From an uncultured Lachnospiraceae bacterium (GTDB lineage: Bacteria > Bacillota > Clostridia > Lachnospirales > Lachnospiraceae): a stretch of DNA of 63,837 nucleotides. Of this stretch, positions 46,165 through 54,587 are shown one piece after another. Position 1 is the stretch's first letter, and each line of letters opens with the position of its first letter. The stretch is taken from the NCBI GenBank assembly GCA_944384025.1, contig CALWRS010000010.1, positions 1-63,837 of the forward strand. Reading direction: 5' to 3'. The notes below the pieces were generated by a model. That model saw only the letters and a program-made list of their open reading frames with translations. It searched no databases and was not told the origin of the DNA. The position numbers and the translations under genes were made by a program.

Positions 46165-47028
46165 CTACTCCCACCGGCGCTTTTTAATCGCCTGAACCGT
46201 TAAAAACACAAACAAAAAGGTCAGCGTCAAATAGTAAAAGTACGCCGATCCCTGAAAGATGCCGTATCGGAAAATATTAAAACGCTCCAAAAGCGAAAGC
46301 CAGCCAAACACGCGCTCCAGGGAGCCGTCCAGCAAGGTCGGCTTTGCAAACAAAATTACCGTAAGCGAGGCGCCGCCCGCCAAAAAAGTAAAAACCGAGA
46401 AAATAACATTTTTCATCAGCACATACAAAAGGACGGCAATCAACGCCGCACATCCAAGCAATACGAAATAAGCGGTTTGATGATCCGTTGGCAGCATCTC
46501 AATAACAAGGTCAATCAGCCATGTAAGCAAGATGACAAGAAAAGTCATTACTGCCGCAAATACCTGACTCTCCGTCAAAGCGGAAATAAACATGCCAATC
46601 GCTAAGTACGTGCACCCCAAAAGAAAGAACGCTAAAATCGTACTGTAAGCAATGTGCAAGTTGGTGTTTCCATAGTTTTTTAAAATCAGCGGATAAATGC
46701 AAATCACAAGGATTCCGACCGCAAACACGCTGACAAGCGCTAGGTATTTCCCGAGTATAATCTTCGTTATGGACACCGGCGCGGTATAAATCAGCTGGTC
46801 TGTCTTTTGCCGCCGTTCTTCCGCGAGAACGCGCATCGTAAGAATCGGTACCAAAAGTACAAAAAACGTTGCGACTGCATTCACCGCATAGGCAAAGTTA
46901 GCATACTCGTGTACGAAATTATAGAGATATTGATAAATGCCGACAAAGAAAAGCAGGAACGCAAGAAACAAATATCCAAGAAAGGACGTAAAGTAGCCTT
47001 TTAATTCTTTTTTATAGATTGCTCGCAT
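46165..47028 (-). CDS. ABC-2 type permease (GldF-like)
   Basis: 287-residue membrane protein with six hydrophobic helices. Starts MRAIYKKELKGYF, the usual entry of this permease type, with the conserved ILTMRVLAEERRQKT cytoplasmic loop. Overlaps the end of the ATPase gene by 17 bases. Forms the membrane channel of the Gld-like ABC system; the substrate is unknown. Confidence 0.9.
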   Translation of the reverse strand: MRAIYKKELKGYFTSFLGYLFLAFLLFFVGIYQYLYNFVHEYANFAYAVNAVATFFVLLVPILTMRVLAEERRQKTDQLIYTAPVSITKIILGKYLALVSVFAVGILVICIYPLILKNYGNTNLHIAYSTILAFFLLGCTYLAIGMFISALTESQVFAAVMTFLVILLTWLIDLVIEMLPTDHQTAYFVLLGCAALIAVLLYVLMKNVIFSVFTFLAGGASLTVILFAKPTLLDGSLERVFGWLSLLERFNIFRYGIFQGSAYFYYLTLTFLFVFLTVQAIKKRRWE

Positions 47029-47971
47029 TGTTTTCCTCCGCCGTCATGGCAATAAATACTTCCTCCAAAGATCTGCTGATCGGACGCATTTCGTATATCG
47101 GCAGCTGCGCGTTTGCAAACGCGTAAAACAAAGGCTCGCATACGTCTTTCTCCGGCTTTGCCAAAACTTCGTATCGCACAAAGCCTTCGCGGTCTTCTTC
47201 TCTAGTTTCCAAAACAAAGCGATCCACTTCCGGAATACGCGAAAAAATACGCTCTGCCTGCTCGGTAGACGCCTTTACGCAAAGGTGTACGCCCTCGGTT
47301 CCGCCAAGCATGGACACAATGGCGCTGGGCGTGTCAATAACGACCTTTTTCCCGTGGTTAATAATCAAAATCCGGTCGCATACTTCGTTCACTTCAAACA
47401 AAATGTGCGAGCTTAAAATAACCGTATGCTCCTTTGCAAGCCGCCGAATCAATTCCCGCATTTCTATAATTTGCGCCGGGTCAAGTCCTACGGTAGGCTC
47501 GTCCAGAATAATTACTTTTGGATTTCCTAAAAGCGCCTGCGCCAAACCGGTACGCTGGCGATAGCCTTTGCTTAAGTGGCGAATCAGCCTGTCTTTCATG
47601 TGCGTGATTCTGGCCGCTTCCATAACGGAGGCAACTGCCTCCCTACGCCTGTTCCCCGTAAGCCCTTTTAGCTCTGCAGCGAACGAAAGATACTCCTTCA
47701 CTCGCATTTCCGGATACACCGGAGGGATTTCCGGCAGATAGCCAATGTCGCGTTTTGCTAACTCGGGCTCCTCGTAGATGTTGTGACCGTTAATCAATAC
47801 ATCCCCCTCGGTCGCGGAAAGGTAACCCGTAAGCATGTTCATCGTCGTAGATTTTCCAGCTCCGTTCGGGCCGAGAAATCCAAGGATTTCCCCTTCCTCC
47901 ACGGAGAAGCTCAGGTGGTCTACGGCGCAAAAATCCCCATATCGTTTGACCAGATTCTGAACCTGTATCAA
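47012..47971 (-). CDS. ABC transporter ATPase (GldA-like)
   Basis: 319 residues with Walker A GPNGAGKST, signature LSKGYRQRTGLAQAL, Walker B VIILDEPTVGLD, and a C-terminal extension of about 90 residues common in GldA/CcmA-type ATPases. TTG start at 47971; its AGGAGG (47980-47985) overlaps the stop codon of a 30-codon frame derived from mscL, so translation is probably coupled to that frame. Confidence 0.92.
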   Translation of the reverse strand: MIQVQNLVKRYGDFCAVDHLSFSVEEGEILGFLGPNGAGKSTTMNMLTGYLSATEGDVLINGHNIYEEPELAKRDIGYLPEIPPVYPEMRVKEYLSFAAELKGLTGNRRREAVASVMEAARITHMKDRLIRHLSKGYRQRTGLAQALLGNPKVIILDEPTVGLDPAQIIEMRELIRRLAKEHTVILSSHILFEVNEVCDRILIINHGKKVVIDTPSAIVSMLGGTEGVHLCVKASTEQAERIFSRIPEVDRFVLETREEDREGFVRYEVLAKPEKDVCEPLFYAFANAQLPIYEMRPISRSLEEVFIAMTAEENNASNL

Positions 47972-47984
47972 TGCCTGTACCTCC

Positions 47985-48077
47985 TCAAACGTTCCGTCGC
48001 TTAATTATTCCTTCGCCTCCAGTTGCAAGGTCGATCATGTTTCCGCGCATGATAAATTTTTTAAATTCCTGAAACAT
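47985..48077 (-). pseudogene. mscL: mscL N-terminal remnant, now a leader ORF of the ABC operon
   Basis: Minus-strand ATG at 48077, preceded by AAAGGGGAAACAA, encodes MFQEFKKFIMRGNMIDLATG, which is the conserved N-terminus of the large mechanosensitive channel MscL (EFK-F-MRGN--DLA-G). After 20 residues homology stops; ten unrelated residues follow and TGA at 47985-47987 overlaps the ribosome site of the ABC ATPase. The channel helices are gone, so there is no channel function. It has its own promoter and may still be translated as a leader peptide. Confidence 0.75.
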
Positions 48078-48119
48078 TTGTTTCCCCTTTTCCTCTGTGA
48101 GGTTTTTCTGTTACGTGAA

Positions 48120-48148
48120 ATTCTAGCAAACACACTATCGTTTGTCAA
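48120..48148 (-). promoter_or_regulatory. Promoter of the mscL remnant and Gld-like operon
   Basis: Minus-strand TTGACA (48143-48148), 17-base spacer, TAGAAT (48120-48125), about 36 bases between the expected transcript start and the remnant's ATG. Confidence 0.75.
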
Positions 48149-49065
48149 TGTAAAACGACAGGCACGCCTCCTATATGCTTTGGTTTGACCGAGCATCCAA
48201 TGCCAAGCGCTCCCGCGCCGGTATGACACGAAACGCCCAGCGAAAGCTCGTCGCAAATAACTTCCATGCCGGGGAAAAACTCCTCGATTTCCCGAATCCA
48301 CTCGCGCGTAGTTTCTTCGTCCGCGCTTGTTGCCGCAAGCAGATAAATTTCTCCCGCCTCGCATTCTTTTTGAAAAGTCGTCGCAAACTCCCGCTGCATT
48401 GCCGCAAGCATTTCGCGCCTTGCACTTCGAAAGCCTCTGCACTTCATGTAAGCGTCCAGTTTTCCGACGTCGAATTTTAAAATCGGCTTAATATTAAGCA
48501 GCGTTCCAAAGGAAGCCGCCGCCGCGCTGATTCTCCCGCCGCGTCTTAGGTTCTCAAGCGTATCTACCGCCAGATAAATCGTCATCTTGTCCCGGTAAGC
48601 TTCCAAAATATTTTTAATTTCCTCAGCGCTGCACCCGTCTTCCGCAAGCGATACCGCATCCAGAACCGAACGGTGCAAAAGCGTTGAGACGCGGCCGTTG
48701 TCTACAACCCAAACGCGTCCCCGGTAAGTATCTGCATTTGCAAGCGATGTCGCCGTCTCGCAGGAGCCGCTTAAGCCGCTGCTAATCGGAATATATACAA
48801 TCTGCTCGTACTTCTCAAGCGCCTTCTCCCAAACGTCCATGACCGCGGCAGGCGACGGCTGCGACGTACTGACTTGCGCGCCTCCTTTTAAGAGCTCTAA
48901 AAATTCTTTTCTGGAAACCGTAACGCCTTCGTAGAGACATTCCTCTCCCAAATAAAAAGGCATGGGCAGTATCGTAATCCCAAGCCGGTCCGCTTCTTCC
49001 TGCGCAATGCCGCTGTGACTGTCCGTGACAATCCCCGTTTTCTTCATTTGTGCCTCCAAAGACAT
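48145..49065 (-). CDS. DegV-family fatty-acid-binding protein
   Basis: 306 residues from ATG 49065 (GGGAGG 7 bases upstream; an internal ATG at 49047 also has GGAGG). DegV signatures are clear: TDSHSGI, SSGLSGSCETA, NGRVSTLLHRS and the Arg-rich LENLRRGGRIS. DegV/FakB proteins bind fatty acids; FakB hands them to the kinase FakA for phosphorylation and use in lipids. No fakA is in view, so which role applies is unknown. Confidence 0.92.
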   Translation of the reverse strand: MSLEAQMKKTGIVTDSHSGIAQEEADRLGITILPMPFYLGEECLYEGVTVSRKEFLELLKGGAQVSTSQPSPAAVMDVWEKALEKYEQIVYIPISSGLSGSCETATSLANADTYRGRVWVVDNGRVSTLLHRSVLDAVSLAEDGCSAEEIKNILEAYRDKMTIYLAVDTLENLRRGGRISAAAASFGTLLNIKPILKFDVGKLDAYMKCRGFRSARREMLAAMQREFATTFQKECEAGEIYLLAATSADEETTREWIREIEEFFPGMEVICDELSLGVSCHTGAGALGIGCSVKPKHIGGVPVVLH

Positions 49066-49100
49066 GTAATTTCCTCCCGTCCCAAATCTCCCAGTTTCTG

Positions 49101-49130
49101 ATTCTAGCATTGTATTTGCAGGATTGTCAA
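49101..49130 (-). promoter_or_regulatory. Promoter of the DegV gene
   Basis: Minus-strand TTGACA (49125-49130), 18-base spacer, TAGAAT (49101-49106). Confidence 0.7.
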
Positions 49131-49148
49131 TCTTATTTCCCTACTCTA

Positions 49149-49177
49149 TTGAATACGGCGTGAAATCAGGATATAAT
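49149..49177 (+). promoter_or_regulatory. Promoter of the rubrerythrin gene
   Basis: TTGAAT (49149-49154), 17-base spacer, TATAAT (49172-49177). The 5' region carries a small hairpin CGGTC/GACCG (about 49189-49205). No PerR box was recognised. Confidence 0.7.
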
Positions 49178-49249
49178 AATGGTGTCGCACGGTCTTTTCA
49201 GGACCGAATTTCATCGTCAAATTAAATCGATTCAATGGAGGGTTCGACA

Positions 49250-49786
49250 ATGTCAAAGTACACAGGAACACAAACCGAAAAAAATCTTCGGGCCGCTTTT
49301 TCCGGTGAGTCCGAAGCGCGCAACAAGTACACGTATTTTGCCTCAAAGGCAAAAAAGGACGGCTTTGAGCAAATTGCCGCACTGTTTTTAAAGACGGCAG
49401 ATAACGAAAAAGAACATGCGAAGATGTGGTTTAAGGAACTAAACGGAATTGGGGACACGGCATACAACTTAGAGTCCGCCGCAGAGGGAGAAAATTATGA
49501 GTGGACGGATATGTACGATGGTTTTGCCAAAACTGCCGACGAAGAAGGATTTCCGGAGTTAGCAAAAAAATTCCGGCTCGTCGCCGCCATCGAAAAGCAT
49601 CACGAGGAGCGCTACCGCGCGCTGCTAAAAAACGTGGAGCTTGCCGAGGTTTTTGCGAAGAGCGAGGTAAAAGTGTGGGAGTGCCGCAACTGCGGTCATA
49701 TTGTCGTTGGGACTGCGGCGCCGGAAGTTTGCCCGGTCTGCGACCATCCACAGGCTTATTTTGAAATTCACGCAGAAAACTACTAA
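49250..49786 (+). CDS. rbr: Rubrerythrin
   Basis: 178-residue NAD(P)H-linked peroxidase protein of anaerobes. N-terminal ferritin-like di-iron domain with the ligands in [21 protein letters not shown] and EKHHEERY; C-terminal rubredoxin-like domain with CRNCGH and CPVCDHP. Start at 49250 is chosen because GGAGGG lies 7 bases upstream; the upstream ATG at 49235 overlaps that site. Single-gene unit with promoter and terminator. Confidence 0.96.
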   Translation: MSKYTGTQTEKNLRAAFSGESEARNKYTYFASKAKKDGFEQIAALFLKTADNEKEHAKMWFKELNGIGDTAYNLESAAEGENYEWTDMYDGFAKTADEEGFPELAKKFRLVAAIEKHHEERYRALLKNVELAEVFAKSEVKVWECRNCGHIVVGTAAPEVCPVCDHPQAYFEIHAENY

Positions 49787-49803
49787 GAAGTCCTAAAAAA
49801 GGG

Positions 49804-49841
49804 GCGGTATGCGGAAAACATTTTCCGCATACCGCTTTTTT
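49804..49841. terminator. Bidirectional terminator between rubrerythrin and the lipoprotein operon
   Basis: 15-bp perfect arms GCGGTATGCGGAAAA/TTTTCCGCATACCGC followed by TTTTTT on the plus strand and CCCCTTTTTT on the minus strand. It serves both the rubrerythrin gene and the last gene of the large minus-strand operon. Confidence 0.9.
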
Positions 49842-49843
49842 CG

Positions 49844-51232
49844 TTATTGCAAAGCGCTTGTATTGGCCGTGTAGTAAACCACAGAAGGCACCTGCCCGAG
49901 GTCTACATTGTCCTCTCGTACAAGGCAAAACGGAAGTATGGCATCTACCATATGACTAGACGGAATCTGTGCAACAGTGAATCCGTTTTCCAGACTCAGT
50001 TGAATTAAAACCGGCAGCTCCCATTTTCCGGTGTCCGTAAACGTTCCGTCCTCTGCCAGCCAATACGCCCGTCGAAAATTCAGAACACCGTCAAGCGTAT
50101 ATTGATTTTCCGTTATGAACAGCTTGCCAGTCATACGATTGGAGCGCACAACGTTGTCTATTTCCAAATCACACAGTTTGGCTTTCTCGCCGTCCCATTT
50201 TTTCAAGTAAAGTCCAGCATCCTCCACGTAGACAGCCCCGCCCGGGAACGTATCAACGAAATAAGTCTCTGCCGCCTCCGCCTCTTCTAGAGAAATCGGG
50301 CTAAGCGGAAGATTTACAATCTCCGTCTTTTCTAACGTTTTCATGTCGATCGTCACAACTTTTTGCGTTGCTAAATCCGGCAGCAGGTCTTCGATTTGCT
50401 GCACAAAATCCGTAGCCTCCGGATCCAGTTTGCAAATTTCATCCAAAAGACCCATAGGAGCCGAGACATATGAATATATAAACATATCCTCTACCAAGTT
50501 AATGTAATAAACATTTTGGTACATCTCCTCTACCGGCTCAAACAGCATCCGGTATTCCCCTGTAGAAAGGTCAAGCTCAAGAACACCGAAGAGCATATTC
50601 TGCAAAATTCCGGCAGGAGTTTCCAGATTCTGCACCTGAAAAACGGTCAAGTACGCTTTTCCGTTCTCAACAAATTGGTATCCGACAACGGACGGCGGTC
50701 CGCCAAGGAGGTAACCGGAAATGAAGGTAACCTCTTCCCATGTTTCGCCTTCAAGCAGTCTGCGGCTGACTTGCAAACCAGTGGCCTCCTGCGTATTGAC
50801 GTTGGTAAGAACGTAAACATATCCATTGTCACAAAACGGCACACCCGTCTGCGCAGGGCACTCCGCCGCACACGTCACAGGGACGCCAGCTTCCTCTCTG
50901 CTTGCCATGTGAAGGCAGGAAGGCTTGTTGCACAAAGCAACCGTCCTCTCGCTTCCGTTCTCCCCGATAGGGGTATAATAAACCATCTTTTTGTCAATAA
51001 AGAATACACCGTTCTCCGTGATGCTCTTGTACCCCATTTCCTGTCCCGGCGCAATGAAAACACGTTCGCCAAAGCCCGAAAGTTTCGTAGAAAAATACGA
51101 ATCTTCCTTGTCTTCCCCTTGTGTTGGTGACGATGACGGTGTATTTGTAACGTCTCCGGAATCGTCCTTGCACGCCGTAAGACAAAGCAAAAATGCGAGC
51201 AGCAGCATACCCCATACAATCTTTTTCCTCAT
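49844..51232 (-). CDS. Beta-propeller-like lipoprotein, third paralogue
   Basis: 462 residues from ATG 51232 (GGGAGG upstream). Lipoprotein signal with lipobox CLTAC, acidic Ser/Thr linker, then repeated strand blocks (GVFFIDKKMVYYTPIGE, ALCNKPSCLH, PFCDNGYVYVLTN, DLSTGEYRMLFEPVEEMYQNVYYINLVEDMFIY) resembling DUF5050-type propeller lipoproteins common in Clostridia. It is a clear but diverged paralogue of the two identical proteins at 56113-57447 and 58349-59683. Last gene of the operon; function unknown. Confidence 0.85.
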   Translation of the reverse strand: MRKKIVWGMLLLAFLLCLTACKDDSGDVTNTPSSSPTQGEDKEDSYFSTKLSGFGERVFIAPGQEMGYKSITENGVFFIDKKMVYYTPIGENGSERTVALCNKPSCLHMASREEAGVPVTCAAECPAQTGVPFCDNGYVYVLTNVNTQEATGLQVSRRLLEGETWEEVTFISGYLLGGPPSVVGYQFVENGKAYLTVFQVQNLETPAGILQNMLFGVLELDLSTGEYRMLFEPVEEMYQNVYYINLVEDMFIYSYVSAPMGLLDEICKLDPEATDFVQQIEDLLPDLATQKVVTIDMKTLEKTEIVNLPLSPISLEEAEAAETYFVDTFPGGAVYVEDAGLYLKKWDGEKAKLCDLEIDNVVRSNRMTGKLFITENQYTLDGVLNFRRAYWLAEDGTFTDTGKWELPVLIQLSLENGFTVAQIPSSHMVDAILPFCLVREDNVDLGQVPSVVYYTANTSALQ

Positions 51233-51248
51233 TCTTGCGTTCCTCCCT

Positions 51249-53660
51249 TTAAAGTCTTGCAAATCTGCGGCTGATAACGATCGCCGAAACCGTTCCCGTC
51301 GCTAAAATGCCCATCGGCAAAAGCCATCGCACGCTCTCCGCCCACAAAAGAGCATACGAACTGCCTAAAATTCCACACAGCGGCAGGCAGCAAATAGAAA
51401 ACTGCGGATACATGATGGACGTTATAAGCGGAAGTACGAACAGCATAGCAAACAAAAGCCACTGTACTACCGTCTTTTCTGCCAGATGAATAATCAGGAA
51501 CAGTACAAGCATAAAGGCGCATGCACCCACGATGCGAAACAGCGTTGCATAAACCAAATACTGTCCCAGCGTCCATCCGGTATAATCGCACAATCTCTCC
51601 ACGCTGTAAGCGGAATAGGAGAGGCTTTCCGGATAAATTCGGTATTGCTTAGAGATGGCGTAATACCGCGCACCTATAACTCCTACCGTTACGAAAACAG
51701 CAATGCCTCCGGCATACCAAAGGCGAAAATGCAGCAGCCTCCGTGCCTTCTTTGTTACGCCAAGCACTCCAATCATTTTGTTTGAACGATCCTGCGCGAA
51801 CACCGGCGGCAAAAGCGCTAAGTAAGCGATAACCAAAAACAACCCAAGCCGTATGTCTTTTTTCAGGTCGATTACCATCTCCCGAAACGGCCTTTGGTCT
51901 ACGACGCACCCTTCTCCGCCTTCTTTTAGGTAGTCTACGTACGAACAAAACGCCTGGAACGCCGGTTCCGGATTAAGCTGGCTGTAAAGCAGCGTCAGCG
52001 CAAAAGTAACGTTTTGCTTTTCTTGCTCGCTTCCATTTACAGAAAGCTCCATCTGCTTTTGCGTCAACTCGTCGATTTTCTCGTAAATCTCCTCAAACCG
52101 CTTGCTCTCCTCTTCCATTTCGCGGAAGGTTTGCTCGGTCAGCTCTCCGCGCCATCTCTCAACATATTCCTGATAATAGTGGCTGTGCATTTCAGCATAC
52201 GTTGGCTCGTAAGTGTCAACCGTCCACCAAATGCCAAGCAGCAAAAGGGCAGGAAACAAAAGAAAGCCTTTTTGCAAAATCCCTTGTCTGTAAAACTCCT
52301 GCTGCCAAAGCCGTACGGAATACGACGGCAATGCCTCACGCGCTTTTTTTCTGCGCCAGAAAAATCGTCGTCTCGTTTTTTCCGTATAACGTCTTTCAAA
52401 ATAAAATGCCAAAACAAGGTAGGAAACTGCTATAAGCAAGGCACACAGCCCAAGAACTACCGCCGGATAGGAAACTGGATAGCCAAACAGGTTGATGTTT
52501 CGATAGATTGCGATCACCTGATCGCCGGACATCATCGCAATCGGATTAACAAACTTCCATACCGCATAGCGGGACGTGTTTCCTATAGTAAGAAAAAGCG
52601 CACACTCCGTGCCAAGCAGCAGGATGACCAAAAAAACGTTTCCCGGCGTACTTTTTACCGGTGCTGTACATGCCGCAATCAAAACTGCGCAGGAGGAAAG
52701 CGCCAACAGCCAAAGGCCGTATAAAACAAGCAAATAGCCGCCGACGGAAAGTCGATAAACGCAGGAAACGTAAGACGCGACGGCTTGTATTGGCCGGGAG
52801 AGATCGCCTATCCCGAACATATACTGCGCTAGCAGCAGATTTTCCACAAAAAACAGTGTGCCAATAATTATGGCAAACAACAAAAGCGCCAAAAGCTTCC
52901 GGTTCAGCCTTGGAATTTTTCCTCTTGCCGTCGTTCGGACAAGCGCCTCCAACTCCCTTTCCTTTTCGAAAATAAACAGTTCTGCCGCAGCATACAAAAA
53001 GAGGACAAGGCAGCAAAATCCAGTCACGGGAAACACTACGGATTCCACGCCTTTAGAGTTTCCATAAACTCCTGTAAGCGCCGGCAGGTCGGCTTTGGAG
53101 AAATCTGCAAGCGTTTTTTCCAAATTTCTCATGTTGTAAGTGTCGCCGTCTTTATCCTGCATAAAAAGAGGGTTAGTCATAAGAAGCTCCGCCCGCGTAA
53201 CCATCTCTTCTCGGTATTCCGGATACTCCTCTACTGCCTGAACTTCCGCCATAACAACCTTTAGCAAAACCGGTTCTATGAAGATGCTGGACGTAAACAT
53301 AATCTCCTCCGGAGACCTCGTATACGTGTTCAACAGTTCGCTCACCCATCCGGTTCCTTCCGGGTCGTAGCTTTCGCAGATTTGTTCGATAGGAACTCCC
53401 AGCCATTCATATTCCTGAAGGATATTTATGTTTTTCTGCCACTGAAGAAGAACGTCTTTCCTGCTCTGCTTTGGATATTGCTCCAGCTTTTCCCACAGCG
53501 CACGATACTCCTGCGCTGTGTAGCTTACCGACTCTCTCTCCGTTTCGCCTTGTGATGAGTAGCGGCGAAAGAAAAGCGCTCCATTTACCGCCAGCAAAAC
53601 ACACAGGAGCAGCCAAACAATCCGGTGGTTCCATAATCTGAAAAACTCATGCCGAAACAT
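51249..53660 (-). CDS. Large ABC-2-type permease
   Basis: 803-residue membrane protein with two similar halves. Each half has a first helix, a long extracytoplasmic loop rich in Glu and Tyr (about residues 35-185 and 490-610), and about five more helices. The first half begins MFRHEFFRLWNHR, the second around the GILQKGFLLFP stretch. Such permeases export or extract peptides or lipids and often confer antimicrobial-peptide resistance. Twelve bases after the ATPase gene. Confidence 0.85.
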   Translation of the reverse strand: MFRHEFFRLWNHRIVWLLLCVLLAVNGALFFRRYSSQGETERESVSYTAQEYRALWEKLEQYPKQSRKDVLLQWQKNINILQEYEWLGVPIEQICESYDPEGTGWVSELLNTYTRSPEEIMFTSSIFIEPVLLKVVMAEVQAVEEYPEYREEMVTRAELLMTNPLFMQDKDGDTYNMRNLEKTLADFSKADLPALTGVYGNSKGVESVVFPVTGFCCLVLFLYAAAELFIFEKERELEALVRTTARGKIPRLNRKLLALLLFAIIIGTLFFVENLLLAQYMFGIGDLSRPIQAVASYVSCVYRLSVGGYLLVLYGLWLLALSSCAVLIAACTAPVKSTPGNVFLVILLLGTECALFLTIGNTSRYAVWKFVNPIAMMSGDQVIAIYRNINLFGYPVSYPAVVLGLCALLIAVSYLVLAFYFERRYTEKTRRRFFWRRKKAREALPSYSVRLWQQEFYRQGILQKGFLLFPALLLLGIWWTVDTYEPTYAEMHSHYYQEYVERWRGELTEQTFREMEEESKRFEEIYEKIDELTQKQMELSVNGSEQEKQNVTFALTLLYSQLNPEPAFQAFCSYVDYLKEGGEGCVVDQRPFREMVIDLKKDIRLGLFLVIAYLALLPPVFAQDRSNKMIGVLGVTKKARRLLHFRLWYAGGIAVFVTVGVIGARYYAISKQYRIYPESLSYSAYSVERLCDYTGWTLGQYLVYATLFRIVGACAFMLVLFLIIHLAEKTVVQWLLFAMLFVLPLITSIMYPQFSICCLPLCGILGSSYALLWAESVRWLLPMGILATGTVSAIVISRRFARL

Positions 53661-53672
53661 GCCGCACCCCCC

Positions 53673-54551
53673 TTATGCGTTCTCTCCAAAGTGATATAAA
53701 TATACATCCTCTAAGGTAGGGTGGACTCCCTCACACGGCAAATCCGGCATCCCTTCCTTACGCAAAATGCGCAAACGGACATTGTCCTCCTCCGGCGTGA
53801 CGGCGGCAACGCGATATTCCTTCATTGCCCGCTCCATCTCCTCTTTCGGAAGACGCGCCTCGAATACGCTCCCCTGAATGGAGGCAGACAAGCTCGCGGC
53901 GCTTCCGCTGCAGGCGAGCTTTCCTTTGCGAAGCAAAAGGATTTCTTTTGATATGTACTCTACGTCTGAAACGACATGCGTCGCGATCAGCACAACTTTA
54001 TTTCGCGCAATTTCTGAAATTAAATTTCGAATGTGCACGCGTTCCTTCGGATCAAGACCGGCCGTTGGCTCATCCATAAGCAAAATAGCCGGATCTCCCA
54101 GCAGAGCCTGCGCAATTAAAAGACGCTGCTTCATTCCCCCGGAATAGGTTTCCATTCTTCTGCGGCTCTCTTCCACAAGATTAACTCGTTGCAGCAATTC
54201 CGGAATTTGCTTGTTTGCTGTCGCTTTGGGAATTCCCTTTAGTGCCGCCATATAATACAGGAAACGCACTCCGGTAAAAGTATCATAGATTCTTTGCTGC
54301 TGCGGCATATATCCAATGCTTCCAATGTACTTTTTGCGATACCCTTGTATCTTTTCGCCGAGAAAGAACAACTCTCCCTCGTCCATTGCGATATTCCAAG
54401 TAATCCCTTTCATTAGCGTGCTCTTACCCGCACCGTTTGGACCAAGAAGACCGTAAACTCCCTCTTCGAATTGGTAAGAAAAATGGTCTAACGCTAGAAT
54501 ATCGCCGTAGCGTTTTGTTGCATTGCGCAGTTCTAAAATGATTTCTCCCAT
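53673..54551 (-). CDS. ABC transporter ATPase
   Basis: 292 residues from ATG 54551. Walker A GPNGAGKST, signature YSGGMKQRLLIAQALL, Walker B ILLMDEPTAGLD, switch His (ATHVVSD), and a short C-terminal extension. Type of the CcmA/EcsA-like exporters. Partner of the 803-residue permease encoded next. Confidence 0.92.
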   Translation of the reverse strand: MGEIILELRNATKRYGDILALDHFSYQFEEGVYGLLGPNGAGKSTLMKGITWNIAMDEGELFFLGEKIQGYRKKYIGSIGYMPQQQRIYDTFTGVRFLYYMAALKGIPKATANKQIPELLQRVNLVEESRRRMETYSGGMKQRLLIAQALLGDPAILLMDEPTAGLDPKERVHIRNLISEIARNKVVLIATHVVSDVEYISKEILLLRKGKLACSGSAASLSASIQGSVFEARLPKEEMERAMKEYRVAAVTPEEDNVRLRILRKEGMPDLPCEGVHPTLEDVYLYHFGENA

Positions 54552-54587
54552 AGCTCTTCTTTCCCCCAATGCAAGTTGCCGCCTGCT

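Noticed and set aside
48035-48442. 135-codon minus-strand frame within the DegV gene
   Set aside because: Lies in another frame of the well-supported DegV gene and crosses its stop and the next promoter; cysteine- and arginine-rich shadow translation.
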